Below, piece by piece: positions 45,450 to 54,238 of a DNA stretch of 64,000 nucleotides; the stretch's first letter is position 1, and every line of letters starts with the position of its first letter. The notes under the pieces were generated by a model that was given only the letters and a program-made list of their open reading frames with translations, did not search any database and was not told where the DNA came from. The DNA is from Thermincola carboxydiphila (GTDB taxonomy: Bacteria; Bacillota; Thermincolia; Thermincolales; UBA2595), in NCBI GenBank assembly GCA_016841045.1, contig JAENZX010000014.1:16372-80371 (forward strand), given 5' to 3'. The translations under genes were made by a program, and so were the position numbers.

Positions 45450-46037
45450 ATGAAAAGGCGACTAATCGGTTATTTATTAATCATTGGAATACTGACTTTT
45501 GGCTTAATATCGTACCGGCAGACCACACGGATTAAATCACTGCTTCCTCACTTACCTGCTCCTATAGCCAAAGAAAAGGTATTGGTAACTCCGGCTGGAC
45601 AGGGGACTGAAGGCCTGATTATCAGTGAATTGAGTGATGTATTAAATATCCGTAATCATTACATGTTTTGGGCCGAACCTCAGGATCTGAATGGTTACAA
45701 CACCCTTGTTCTAGTGTTGGGCTTCAGTAAACAAGGTCTTTATTCAATTCATAAAACTCCCGAAGATGAAATCCAGAGGGTTAAATCGTTGGTTACTGCT
45801 GCACACAAAATAGGTATGCCTGTGGTAATGCTGCATATAGGCGGTCAGGACCGCAGACGTCAGGTTGATGACCGCACCGCTGAGTTGATAGCTCCAATGC
45901 TGAGTTACATTATTGTTACACAGGATGGTGAACGGGACCGGTTTTTCACCAGACTGGCAGCCAAAAACAAAATCCCCCTGACGGTAGTCAAAGATGTTAA
46001 AGAAATCAAAGTGCCCTTTAATTCGGTGTTCAGGTAG
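45450..46037 (+). CDS. DUF6305-family exported protein
   Basis: A small protein matching the uncharacterised DUF6305 pattern. It has an N-terminal signal anchor (LIGYLLIIGILTFGLISY), then VLVTPAGQGTEG, YNTLVLVLGFSKQGL, MPVVMLHIGGQDRRRQ and IIVTQDGERDRFF. The function is unknown. The gene starts a three-gene unit: 8 bp separate it from the histidine kinase. It may act as an extracytoplasmic sensor part for that kinase, but this is inferred only from position. In this copy the family's GAAGI-type glycine-rich stretch is poorly conserved. Confidence 0.75.
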   Translation: MKRRLIGYLLIIGILTFGLISYRQTTRIKSLLPHLPAPIAKEKVLVTPAGQGTEGLIISELSDVLNIRNHYMFWAEPQDLNGYNTLVLVLGFSKQGLYSIHKTPEDEIQRVKSLVTAAHKIGMPVVMLHIGGQDRRRQVDDRTAELIAPMLSYIIVTQDGERDRFFTRLAAKNKIPLTVVKDVKEIKVPFNSVFR

Positions 46038-46045
46038 GAGGAGCC

Positions 46046-47419
46046 ATGCGCACTATCAGTTCACGATTTATAATAAACAGTGTTTTTGCGCTGATACTGA
46101 CTGGTATAAGTGCATATGAAGGCAGTTACCGCCTGGAATCCATGAAGTTTGTCGGTTCCTTGGTCGAGGATGCCATAATAAAAGGTGATACCGGTCTTCT
46201 CGTATTAGCTGCTTTTGAATTAGTAATAGCTGATACTTTGTGGATGATTCCCGGTATCTTAAGCGGATTTCTGCTGGTGGACGTATGGAGGGAATTTCTG
46301 CCGGGGTCGTGGTGGATTAAGTACTTTCTGGTCTTGCCATGGGTGCTGGGAGTTCATCTGATAACAGCACTTCAGGGTTCAGGCTATAATATTATTGGTG
46401 TTGTATTAATTACCCTGCTTGCCATTGTAGCCATACTGGAGATGGGAGAAGTAAGACAAAGTTTCTTTCCTGTGGTTCTGGTTATATTTTCATTAACTAT
46501 GTCTGTCAACTGGCTCAACATCGTTCCCGCACTTTCCAATATACCGCTCAGTCACGGTGATCTGGATGTTGGCATAAGACTTGCTGTGGAATTTTTGACC
46601 CGGGCTGATGTTCTTAATGTTGTAGGCTTGTTCTTTTCCATCTTCTTTTTCTTTACCAGCATTATTTCTACATTATTGGTAGCTGTATACCTGCGGAGAA
46701 TCTCCCTTATGGAGGAAAACAGGAGAAAAGAAATCAGGCTGCAGGAAATGGAGGTACAGACCAGACAGGCCAGGGTGCTGCATGAAATGCATACTCTGGT
46801 TCATGACCTGAAAACACCGTTAATGACAATAAGGGGACTAAATTCTCTGGTTGAAATGAACGCAGATAATGATCAGACACAGGAGTATTGTAGGAGAATA
46901 GATGCCTCGGTAGATAAAGTAAATGCCATGATTTCGGAAATCCTTTATGACGAGGTGCGCAAAAAGATCACTGTTGAGGAACTTATTAAATACGTTAGGG
47001 CACATGTACTGGTCAAAAAAATGGGCCAGCAGGTGGCATTCGATATAGAAGACAACCTCCCGCTCTTGGAAATTAATGTTATCCGAATGAGCCGTGTGTT
47101 AATAAATATTATCGAAAATGCCTTCACAGCAACGGCAGGCGTTAGTGATGCCAGGATTAAAATAAAGGTTTACAGTGATGCGGAATGGGTTGTATTTGAA
47201 ATACTAGACAATGGGAAGGGGATTTCAAAAAAAGACTTGGAAAAAGTCTGGAATTGGGGCTATAGTACCTTAAGTTCTTCCGGTTTAGGCCTGGCTTTTG
47301 TTAAACAAATTGTTGAAAACCATAAAGGAACGGTGAATCTGGAAAGCTCCGAGAACCAGGGTACAAAAGTTACTATAAGGTTGGAAGGGGTCATGGAAAA
47401 TGAAAATCCTGGTAATTGA
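46046..47419 (+). CDS. Membrane sensor histidine kinase
   Basis: A two-component sensor. About six membrane helices occupy residues 8-215 with no recognisable extracellular sensor domain, so the signal is probably sensed in the membrane or through a partner. A short helical linker leads to the phospho-acceptor H253 in LVHDLKTPLMTIRGL. The ATP-binding domain has the N box INIIENAF, the G1 box DNGKGI and the G2 region SGLGLAFVKQI. ATG start behind AGGAGGAG. It overlaps the response regulator by 20 bp. It lies between a DUF6305 gene and the peptide transporter, a possible target. Confidence 0.9.
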   Translation: MRTISSRFIINSVFALILTGISAYEGSYRLESMKFVGSLVEDAIIKGDTGLLVLAAFELVIADTLWMIPGILSGFLLVDVWREFLPGSWWIKYFLVLPWVLGVHLITALQGSGYNIIGVVLITLLAIVAILEMGEVRQSFFPVVLVIFSLTMSVNWLNIVPALSNIPLSHGDLDVGIRLAVEFLTRADVLNVVGLFFSIFFFFTSIISTLLVAVYLRRISLMEENRRKEIRLQEMEVQTRQARVLHEMHTLVHDLKTPLMTIRGLNSLVEMNADNDQTQEYCRRIDASVDKVNAMISEILYDEVRKKITVEELIKYVRAHVLVKKMGQQVAFDIEDNLPLLEINVIRMSRVLINIIENAFTATAGVSDARIKIKVYSDAEWVVFEILDNGKGISKKDLEKVWNWGYSTLSSSGLGLAFVKQIVENHKGTVNLESSENQGTKVTIRLEGVMENENPGN

Positions 47420-48014
47420 TGACAATGAAGATATCAGGTTTACTATTAATGAAATATGTAAATATGCAGGTTGGACAGCCGTGCTGGCTATAGATGGTTA
47501 TGAGGGTGTTGAATTATTTAAATCGGAGAACCCGGACCTGGTTCTTGTTGATTATCATATGCCTAAGCTGGATGGAATGGAGACAGTGGAACAAATTAGA
47601 AATATCGATTCCGAGAATGTGCCTATAATTGTACTGACTGTGGATGAGCGTCAGGAAGTTGCTGACCAGTTTCTTATACTGGGGGCGACGGATTTTGCCC
47701 TTAAGCCCATTAAGGCTCCGGACTTAATTGCCAGGATTAAAGTAAACCTGCGAATTGCCCAGTTATTGAAGATGGAATCTGACCAGGGTGAAGACTATGT
47801 TAAAGGCATTAGGGGGGCGACCAGAAAAATTATTATCGAATATATGCAAAAGCAGGATGAACCCTTGACAATCGAAGAAATTACAGCCGGTGTGGAGCTG
47901 GCCTACCAGACTGTACACAGGTATTTGATGAATATGGTTAAATCGGGGACTGTAATTACAATAAATGATTACGGCAAAGTAGGAAGACCCAAAAACAAAT
48001 ATAAACTGGTTTAG
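47400..48014 (+). CDS. Response regulator with C-terminal winged-helix (CitB/DcuR-like)
   Basis: The cognate regulator of the overlapping kinase. The receiver domain (1-120) has the acidic pair DD at 7-8, phospho-acceptor D51 in VLVDYHMPKLDGM, T79-type LTVDE and K102-type LKPIK. The C-terminal part has a helix-turn-helix EPLTIEEITAGVELAYQTVHRYLMNMVKSG, with a wing ending GRPKNKYKL, as in the CitB/DcuR group. It has 204 residues. ATG start behind AAGGGG. A terminator follows. Targets are unknown; the adjacent peptide transporter operon is the obvious candidate. Confidence 0.9.
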   Translation: MKILVIDDNEDIRFTINEICKYAGWTAVLAIDGYEGVELFKSENPDLVLVDYHMPKLDGMETVEQIRNIDSENVPIIVLTVDERQEVADQFLILGATDFALKPIKAPDLIARIKVNLRIAQLLKMESDQGEDYVKGIRGATRKIIIEYMQKQDEPLTIEEITAGVELAYQTVHRYLMNMVKSGTVITINDYGKVGRPKNKYKLV

Positions 48015-48032
48015 CTCAAAGTTTCCTTAAAG

Positions 48033-48068
48033 AAGAGGCGTGACTGAAAAGTTACGCCTCTTTAATTA
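48033..48068 (+). terminator. Terminator of the DUF6305/two-component operon
   Basis: A 12-bp stem with one G-U pair (48033-48044 with 48051-48062, loop TGAAAA) is followed by TTAATTAA. Confidence 0.8.
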
Positions 48069-48130
48069 ATTAAAGAGAAATATGAGATAAAATATTATTT
48101 TGGCAGGGCTTCCGTTAAAATTATTATTAG

Positions 48131-48169
48131 GAAATCTATTTAGGGAATCTATTATTACGGAATCTCAGT
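48131..48169. repeat. Short imperfect direct repeats upstream of the peptide transporter
   Basis: Three related units, GGAAATCTATTTA, GGGAATCTATTATTA and CGGAATCTCAG, begin at 48131, 48144 and 48159. They lie about 55-90 bp before the transporter start, so they could be binding sites for the response regulator encoded just upstream. The repeat is weak. Confidence 0.4.
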
Positions 48170-48222
48170 TTGGACTTTCATTATTTTAAAGACAATTAAT
48201 TTAAATACATGGGGGATTTAGA

Positions 48223-49188
48223 GTGGCGGAGAATTTACTGGCAATAGAAGATTTAAAAACTTACTTCTATACTCCCTCCGGGGTTGTAAAGGCAGTGGAT
48301 GGTGTCAGCTTCAGCCTCAAAAAGGGCGAAACCCTTGGTGTGGTAGGGGAATCGGGATCTGGGAAATCTATTACTGCTATGTCCATTTTACAGCTTATAC
48401 CTTCACCACCTGGCAAGATTGCCGGTGGCAGGATTGTTTTCAACGGTGATAACCTCTTGGAAAAAAGCGAGGAAGAAATCAGGAGAATACGAGGAAACGA
48501 CATATCTATGATTTTTCAGGACCCGATGACATCCCTAAATCCGGTCCTTACCATTGGAGAGCAGCTCACAGAGGTTATTGTCCTGCACCAAAAGCTTGAT
48601 AAGACTGCGGCAGCTGCCAGAGCAGCCGAGATGCTGAGGCTGGTGGGCATTCCGGAGGCTGAAAAACGTCTGAAGTCTTACCCTCATGAATTCAGCGGCG
48701 GGATGAGGCAAAGAGCCATGATTGCCATAGCTTTATCCTGTCATCCAAAGCTGCTTATAGCAGATGAACCTACGACCGCCCTGGACGTTACAATTCAGGC
48801 TCAGATCCTGGAACTGATGAATGATTTAAAGGATAAGTTTGAAACTTCAATAATGTTAATCACTCACGACTTGGGTGTAGTTGCCGAAGTATGTGACCAC
48901 GTAGTAGTCATGTATGCCGGGAGACCTGTTGAATATGCTGATGTGGAAACCCTGTTCGAGGCGCCCTTACATCCTTATACATGGGGCCTGCTGGCATCAC
49001 TGCCAAAGATTGAGGAACGGGGTAAACAGAGGCTGGAGGCTATAGAGGGGACTCCCCCTGATCTTCGCCATATGCCAACCGGGTGTGCGTTTGCTCCCAG
49101 GTGTTCAAAGGCTCAAACCGTATGTCGTGAAAAGCAGCCTTTGTACCGGCAGGTCAGGGAAGGACATTATGTTGCATGTCATTATTAA
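48223..49188 (+). CDS. Peptide ABC transporter ATP-binding protein (DppD/OppD-like)
   Basis: One of two ATPases energising peptide (or nickel) import. Walker A GESGSGKS is at 42-49, signature SGGMRQR near 158, and Walker B LLIADEPTTALD. The C-terminal oligopeptide/dipeptide extension (PPDLRHMPTGCAFAPRCSKAQTVC) carries the Cys cluster seen in DppD/OppD proteins, reported to hold an iron-sulphur cluster in some members. GTG start with GGGGGA upstream. First gene of a five-gene operon in the order D, F, A, B, C. Confidence 0.93.
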   Translation: MAENLLAIEDLKTYFYTPSGVVKAVDGVSFSLKKGETLGVVGESGSGKSITAMSILQLIPSPPGKIAGGRIVFNGDNLLEKSEEEIRRIRGNDISMIFQDPMTSLNPVLTIGEQLTEVIVLHQKLDKTAAAARAAEMLRLVGIPEAEKRLKSYPHEFSGGMRQRAMIAIALSCHPKLLIADEPTTALDVTIQAQILELMNDLKDKFETSIMLITHDLGVVAEVCDHVVVMYAGRPVEYADVETLFEAPLHPYTWGLLASLPKIEERGKQRLEAIEGTPPDLRHMPTGCAFAPRCSKAQTVCREKQPLYRQVREGHYVACHY

Positions 49189-49203
49189 GCAAAGGTGATG
49201 ATT

Positions 49204-50169
49204 ATGGGGCCTTTACTTGAAGTCAAAAATCTTAAAAAGCATTTTTCCGTAAACAAAGGAAGCATCTTTAATAAAAATGTTGGAACGCTCAAAGCTGTGG
49301 ATGACGTAAGTTTTGAGGTCTATAAAGGGGAAACTCTTGGCTTGGTAGGGGAAAGTGGATGCGGTAAGAGTACTGCGGGAAGATGCATTCTTCGGCTAAT
49401 TGAGCCCACCGAAGGTGAGATTTCCTTCGAAGGCAGAGATCTTAGGGCTCTCAATGCTAAAGATATAAGGCGCGCCCGAAAAGACCTGCAGATGGTATTT
49501 CAGGATCCCTATGCATCGTTAAATCCGCGGATGAAGGTTCGGGATATCATATCAGAACCCATTCTCCTTCATGGAATTACCAGAGGCAGGGAAGTCCAAA
49601 ACAGGGTAGCCAAACTGTTGGATGTAGTCGGTCTTGCGCCATATCATGCTGACCGTTACGCCCACGAATTCAGTGGAGGACAGAGGCAGAGAATTGGTAT
49701 TGCCAGGGCGCTTGCGGTGGAGCCCAAATTAGTGGTCTGTGATGAACCTGTTTCAGCTCTTGATGTTAGTATCCAGGCTCAGGTTATTAACTTGATGGAG
49801 GACTTGCAGAGAGAGTTTGACCTGACGTTTATTTTTATTGCTCATGACCTCAGTGTGGTACATCATATAAGTGACAGAGTAGCTGTTATGTACCTGGGCA
49901 GGGTTGTTGAGATTGCCGGTTATAGCGAACTATACAAGAATTCGCAGCACCCATATACTAAGGCGCTTCTTTCAGCGATACCTGTTGCTAATCCGAAGCT
50001 GAAGAAAGAGAGGATCGTCTTAAAAGGGGATGTAATGAGTCCTATCGACCTTCCGCCCGGCTGTAATTTTCACAACCGCTGTCCTCATGCCGCGGCGGTA
50101 TGCAAGGAAACCGCCCCTGTACTAAAGGATATCGGCAACGGACATAAGGTGGCCTGCCACATGATTTAA
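49204..50169 (+). CDS. Peptide ABC transporter ATP-binding protein (DppF/OppF-like)
   Basis: The second ATPase of the transporter. It has Walker A GESGCGKS, signature SGGQRQR, Walker [13 protein letters not shown] and the C-terminal [21 protein letters not shown] extension. The frame opens at GTG 49195, but AAAGGTG overlaps that codon; the ATG at 49204 has 6-nt spacing and is chosen (322 residues). It is separated from the binding-protein gene by a 95-bp gap with a hairpin. In this family, D and F ATPases pair as a heterodimer. Confidence 0.93.
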   Translation: MGPLLEVKNLKKHFSVNKGSIFNKNVGTLKAVDDVSFEVYKGETLGLVGESGCGKSTAGRCILRLIEPTEGEISFEGRDLRALNAKDIRRARKDLQMVFQDPYASLNPRMKVRDIISEPILLHGITRGREVQNRVAKLLDVVGLAPYHADRYAHEFSGGQRQRIGIARALAVEPKLVVCDEPVSALDVSIQAQVINLMEDLQREFDLTFIFIAHDLSVVHHISDRVAVMYLGRVVEIAGYSELYKNSQHPYTKALLSAIPVANPKLKKERIVLKGDVMSPIDLPPGCNFHNRCPHAAAVCKETAPVLKDIGNGHKVACHMI

Positions 50170-50180
50170 TCAGGTGTAAG

Positions 50181-50225
50181 CTTTTGTTATCCTGAGATAA
50201 GCCTGAGACAAGGGATAACAAAAAG
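50181..50225 (+). repeat. Hairpin with internal 11-bp direct repeat between ATPase and binding-protein genes
   Basis: Arms CTTTTGTTATCC (50181-50192) and GGATAACAAAAAG (50213-50225) pair over 12 bp with one bulge. The segment 50191-50212 is a tandem pair, CCTGAGATAAG and CCTGAGACAAG. No T-tract follows, so it is more likely an mRNA processing or stability element, or an operator, than a terminator. Confidence 0.6.
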
Positions 50226-50264
50226 TTTAACATAAATGCAAATTTGTTTAAGGAGGTAAAAAAA

Positions 50265-51878
50265 GTGAAAGCAAGAAAACTGGTTGTCGCTTTTCTTGTC
50301 ATCGCGGCTCTTATGGTCAACATTGTTGGTTGTGGCGGCGGAAAAGAGACAGAAAACAAAGCTTCTGAGGGCAAAGGCAATGATAAGGTGTTTGTATTTG
50401 CCCGTAGTGGTGACGCATCAGGTCTTGACCCGATAAATGTTACTGATGGAGAAAGCCTATATGTTACCCAACAAATTTTTGATACTCTCCTGGACTATGA
50501 AGAGGACAGTACTGAGGTGAAGCCTGCCCTTGCCACCGAATGGGAAAACTCAAAGGACGGCAAGGAATGGACCTTAAAACTCAGGAAGGACGTAAAGTTT
50601 CATGATGGCACACCTTTTAATGCCGAAGCGGTAAAGTTTAATTTTGACCGCTGGCGTGACGAGAAGAACCCATATCATCAAGGAGATTTCGCTTACTATA
50701 CTGCTATGTTTAGCGGATTTCCCGGTGTTATTAAGGATGTTGTGGTAGTAGACGAATACACTGTAAAATTTGTTCTGACGAAGCCAATGGCACCATTCTT
50801 GGCCAACCTGGCCATGGCAACTTTTGGGATGTCCAGTCCCGAAGCAATTAAAAAGTATGGTGAGGATTACTTTAAAAACCCTGTGGGCACAGGACCCTTT
50901 AAATTTGTAAAATGGGAAAAAGACCAGCAGGTAGTTGTAGAGAAAAACCCGGAATACTGGGGCCAAAAGGCAAAGGTTGACCGGATAGTTTTCCGGACAA
51001 TTCCGGACAACTCAGCACGACTGCTGGAGCTTAAGGCTGGGACTATTGATGCCATGATTGGATTAAACCCGGATGATATACAGACAGTAAAAGACGACTC
51101 CAACCTGCAGCTGATGTTAAGGCCCAGTATGAATGTTGGTTATCTCGCCATGAATATGGAGAAAAAGCCTCTTGATAATGTCAAGGTTCGCCAGGCTATC
51201 AATTATGCTGTTAACAAACAGGCTATTATTGACGCCTTCTACGGCGGTTTGGCAAAGCCGGCCAAGAACCCGCTTCCCCCGTCTCTCTGGGGTTATAATG
51301 ACAATGTCAAAGGGTATGAATATGACCCCGCCAAAGCTAAAGCCCTTCTTGCCGAAGCAGGTTTCCCTAATGGCTTTAAAACCACTCTATGGGCAATGCC
51401 TGTGGCAAGGGACTATATGCCCCAGCCTAAGGAAATTGGCCAGGCTATTCAGCAGGACCTGGCCAAGGTAGGTATTGACGCCAAAATTGTTACCTATGAC
51501 TGGACTACTTATATTCAAAAAGGCGAAAAGGGTGAGCATGACTTATACCTGTTCGGTTGGACAGGTGATAATGGTGACCCCGATAACTTCCTGTTCTATC
51601 TGTTAGACAAAACCAATACCGTCAAAGGTTCAGCAGGGAACGTTTCATTCTACAGGGACGATAGGGTTTCAGCCTTACTGACCGAAGCTCAGCAGGAATC
51701 TGATCAGGCTAAACGGGCTAAGCTCTATGAACAGGCACAGGTACTGGTCAGCGAACATGCCCCTTGGGTACCACTGGTACACTCAACCCCGCCTATAGCA
51801 GCCAAGAAGTCAATCACCGGCTGGCTGCCTCATGCTACAGGTACAGAGTGCTTTGTTAGCCTGGACAAAGCAGAGTAG
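50265..51878 (+). CDS. Peptide ABC transporter substrate-binding lipoprotein (SBP_bac_5 family)
   Basis: The extracellular receptor of the transporter. It has a lipoprotein signal with lipobox IVGC, then a GGGKETENK linker. Family-5 binding-protein features are present: ATEWENSKDGKEWTLKLRKDVKFHDGTPF, then NPVGTGPFKFVKWEKDQQVVVEKNPEYWG, VRQAINYAVNKQAI and the C-terminal YDWTTYIQKGEKGEHDLYLFGWTGDNGDPDNFL. Its 538 residues are normal. The frame opens at TTG 50244, but AAGGAGG with 8-nt spacing points to GTG 50265. The ligand is unknown; the DppA-like GWTGDNGDPDNF motif favours dipeptides or related small molecules. Confidence 0.94.
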   Translation: MKARKLVVAFLVIAALMVNIVGCGGGKETENKASEGKGNDKVFVFARSGDASGLDPINVTDGESLYVTQQIFDTLLDYEEDSTEVKPALATEWENSKDGKEWTLKLRKDVKFHDGTPFNAEAVKFNFDRWRDEKNPYHQGDFAYYTAMFSGFPGVIKDVVVVDEYTVKFVLTKPMAPFLANLAMATFGMSSPEAIKKYGEDYFKNPVGTGPFKFVKWEKDQQVVVEKNPEYWGQKAKVDRIVFRTIPDNSARLLELKAGTIDAMIGLNPDDIQTVKDDSNLQLMLRPSMNVGYLAMNMEKKPLDNVKVRQAINYAVNKQAIIDAFYGGLAKPAKNPLPPSLWGYNDNVKGYEYDPAKAKALLAEAGFPNGFKTTLWAMPVARDYMPQPKEIGQAIQQDLAKVGIDAKIVTYDWTTYIQKGEKGEHDLYLFGWTGDNGDPDNFLFYLLDKTNTVKGSAGNVSFYRDDRVSALLTEAQQESDQAKRAKLYEQAQVLVSEHAPWVPLVHSTPPIAAKKSITGWLPHATGTECFVSLDKAE

Positions 51879-51883
51879 AGACT

Positions 51884-51928
51884 CCAACTTAATAAGTAGG
51901 GATTATTAAAGTTGGCTTAAATTTTTTT
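51884..51928 (+). terminator. Intra-operon terminator or attenuator after the binding-protein gene
   Basis: A stem CCAACTT-x-ATAA with TTAT-x-AAGTTGG (51884-51895 with about 51903-51915) is followed by CTTAAATTTTTTT. Its place between the binding protein and permease genes fits partial termination that keeps the receptor more abundant than the membrane parts. Confidence 0.75.
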
Positions 51929-51944
51929 GAGTGACTCCAATTTC

Positions 51945-51990
51945 GGAGCCGGGTTAGGCCCGGCTCCATTTACACAATTTTTCTATTCCC
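51945..51990 (+). terminator. Second GC-rich hairpin before the permease genes
   Basis: A perfect 9-bp GC-rich stem GGAGCCGGG/CCCGGCTCC (51945-51953 with 51959-51967) is followed after a short ATTTACACAA by TTTTT. It forms a tandem pair with the preceding hairpin and may be a second attenuator or an RNA-stabilising stem. Confidence 0.65.
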
Positions 51991-52043
51991 GATTTAGGGA
52001 AGCCTTGTTCCGAGCTTAGGGTTAAGGAGGGTATACAGGTATA

Positions 52044-53048
52044 ATGACAAGATATATTATTAAGCGGCTGCTAGGACTGATTCCGGTTATAATAGGAGTT
52101 TCTATATGTGCTTTTCTACTGATTCACCTTATACCCGGTGATCCTGCCAGGGCAATCCTCGGGGAGCGGGCGACTCCAGAGTCGCTTGCAGCGGTACGCG
52201 AACAGCTGGGGCTTAATGACCCTCTGCACATTCAGTATTTGAGGTTTATGGGCCAGCTCATCCAAGGGGATTTTGGCCGGTCTGTGATTACAAACTCTCT
52301 TGTTATTGAGGAATTTGCCGAAAGGTTTCCTGCAACAATGGAACTCTCAATTGCAGCGATGACTATTGCAATTCTGGTTGGGGTATTGGCGGGAGTAATC
52401 AGCGCAGTAAAACAGTATTCATGGTTCGATAATATCAGCATGATTGGAGCCCTCTTTGGTGTCTCAGTGCCGATTTTCTGGCTGGGCTTAATGATGCAGT
52501 GGCTTTTCGCTTTTAAACTGGGTTTACTCGATGCCTCAGCAAGGTTAAGCGTTGAACTCAGATTAGACAATATAACAAATTTCTATGTGCTTGATTCTAT
52601 TTTGACCGGGAATTGGGAAGCGCTTTTTGATTCACTGAAGCACCTGATTTTGCCCAGTCTGGCCTTGGCTACAATTCCTATGGCTATTATAGCAAGGATG
52701 ACCCGCTCCAGCATGTTGGAAGTCCTCCGTCAGGATTATATTAGGACTGCCAGAGCTAAGGGACTTAAGGAAAAAGTAGTGATTTTCAGGCATGCTTTAA
52801 AGAACGCATTTCTTCCCGTACTAACTGTTATGGGCCTTCAATTCGGCACTCTGCTGGGTGGTGCAGTTCTAACGGAAACGATTTTTTCATGGCCTGGAAT
52901 TGGCCGTCTAATGTACGAAGCAATAATGCAAAGAGATTTTCCGGTAGTACAGAGTGGTATTTTGATTATTTCACTGATTTTTGTGTTTATAAATCTGGTT
53001 GTTGATATTTTATACAGTTTTGTTGATCCTCGCATCAGAGTTAACTAG
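52044..53048 (+). CDS. Peptide ABC transporter permease (DppB/OppB-like)
   Basis: A membrane channel subunit. It has an N-terminal helix with RYIIKRLLGLIPVIIGVSI, then HLIPGDPARAILGERATPESLAAVREQLGLNDP, the family's first extracellular segment. Five further helices follow. The cytoplasmic EAA loop is YIRTARAKGLKEKVVIFRHALKNAFLPVLT near residue 230. Its length is typical at 334. ATG start behind AAGGAGG, though the spacing is somewhat long. It is 12 bp upstream of the partner permease. Confidence 0.93.
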   Translation: MTRYIIKRLLGLIPVIIGVSICAFLLIHLIPGDPARAILGERATPESLAAVREQLGLNDPLHIQYLRFMGQLIQGDFGRSVITNSLVIEEFAERFPATMELSIAAMTIAILVGVLAGVISAVKQYSWFDNISMIGALFGVSVPIFWLGLMMQWLFAFKLGLLDASARLSVELRLDNITNFYVLDSILTGNWEALFDSLKHLILPSLALATIPMAIIARMTRSSMLEVLRQDYIRTARAKGLKEKVVIFRHALKNAFLPVLTVMGLQFGTLLGGAVLTETIFSWPGIGRLMYEAIMQRDFPVVQSGILIISLIFVFINLVVDILYSFVDPRIRVN

Positions 53049-53060
53049 GAGGGGCAATAC

Positions 53061-53966
53061 ATGAGTGAAACAGTTTTAAATCTAAACGATACACAACAGC
53101 CCCGGAATGAAACTAGAGAAAGTAAAGGGTTATGGGCAGATGCCTTTAATCGTATAGTCAGGAGTAAGAGTTCACTAATTGGCTTAATCATTGTGGCAAT
53201 ATTTTTACTGGTGGCCTTAGTTGCTCCTGTTATCGCGCCCTATGACCCTATCAATGATAGCGACCTTGTCAAACGGCTGGAGGAACCAAGCGGCCAGCAT
53301 ATAATGGGCCGTGACAGTCAGGGCAGGGATATTTTCAGTAGGTTAATATATGGCTCCAGGATATCTGTGCAGATAGGCGTAATCTCAGTAAGCTTTGCCC
53401 TTATTCTGGGGGTATCTCTCGGTGCTGCAGCCGGATATTACGGCAGATGGCTTGATGGTATCATTATGAGAGCTATGGATATTCTCCTGGCTTTTCCCAG
53501 TGTTCTTCTGGCCATAGCCATAACAGCTGTTTTGGGACCGGAGCTGAGAAATGCCATGATAGCGATAGGGGTGGTTTATACCCCTCATTTTGCCCGTATT
53601 GTTCGCTCCACGGTTTTAAGTGTCAAAGCAGCGGAGTATATCGAGGCGGCCCGGTCAATAGGCTGCAGTGACCTCCGAATTATAATGCGGCATGTACTCC
53701 CTAACTGCATTGCGCCTATTATTGTACAGACTACACTCAGTGTAGGTACCGCTATTCTGGATGCAGCTGCTCTAAGTTTTCTGGGACTTGGCGCACAGCC
53801 GCCAACACCAGAATGGGGGGCAATGCTGAGTGATGGCAGGAGTTATATCCAGAAGGCCCCACATGTCATGATTTTCCCGGGCATGGCCATCATGTTTGTG
53901 GTGCTTGGTTTCAATCTTCTCGGTGACGGTCTTCGAGATGCTCTGGACCCAAGGCTTAAACAGTAA
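53061..53966 (+). CDS. Peptide ABC transporter permease (DppC/OppC-like)
   Basis: The second channel subunit. It has a cytoplasmic N-terminus of about 35 residues, then [25 protein letters not shown], the OppC N-terminal domain, and the segment [27 protein letters not shown]. The EAA loop is [28 protein letters not shown] and the C-terminus [20 protein letters not shown] is canonical. Its 301 residues fit. ATG start behind GGAGGGG. Last gene of the operon, followed by a strong terminator. Confidence 0.94.
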   Translation: MSETVLNLNDTQQPRNETRESKGLWADAFNRIVRSKSSLIGLIIVAIFLLVALVAPVIAPYDPINDSDLVKRLEEPSGQHIMGRDSQGRDIFSRLIYGSRISVQIGVISVSFALILGVSLGAAAGYYGRWLDGIIMRAMDILLAFPSVLLAIAITAVLGPELRNAMIAIGVVYTPHFARIVRSTVLSVKAAEYIEAARSIGCSDLRIIMRHVLPNCIAPIIVQTTLSVGTAILDAAALSFLGLGAQPPTPEWGAMLSDGRSYIQKAPHVMIFPGMAIMFVVLGFNLLGDGLRDALDPRLKQ

Positions 53967-54025
53967 AATGTACAATAAAAGTAAGAGGTGCAATAAAATT
54001 TAAAACGCTATATACTTGTTTAGAA

Positions 54026-54060
54026 AACCAACAAAGCAGCCTGCTTTGTTGGTTTTTTTG
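54026..54060 (+). terminator. Peptide transporter operon terminator
   Basis: A 13-bp stem AACCAACAAAGCA/TGCTTTGTTGGTT (54026-54038 with 54042-54054) runs directly into a T-tract (TTTTTG). Confidence 0.93.
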
Positions 54061-54238
54061 TATTGCCCTCCTCGATTATAGAGGAAAATTTATGAAACAT
54101 GTCGAATAACCAAAATTTATTGTTAAAATTAGCAATAATTGTTATCGTTAAGTTTTTGGCTGAGATTTATAACAAACAGCAGAAGGGAGGATATAATTTT
54201 ATAATTTTAATGGCAAGGTCAGATAGGAGGGGAATTTA
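54061..54238 (+). promoter_or_regulatory. Leader of the giant repeat-protein gene with a Spo0A-box-like core
   Basis: A 178-bp AT-rich leader. TGTCGAA, the core of a Spo0A box, lies at 54100-54106 in CATGTCGAATAA; by chance such a 7-mer is not rare. A possible weak promoter begins TTGTTA near 54120. A small stem CCTC-N7-GAGG lies near 54070-54085. The AGGAGG at 54225-54230 serves the TTG start at 54239. Confidence 0.35.
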
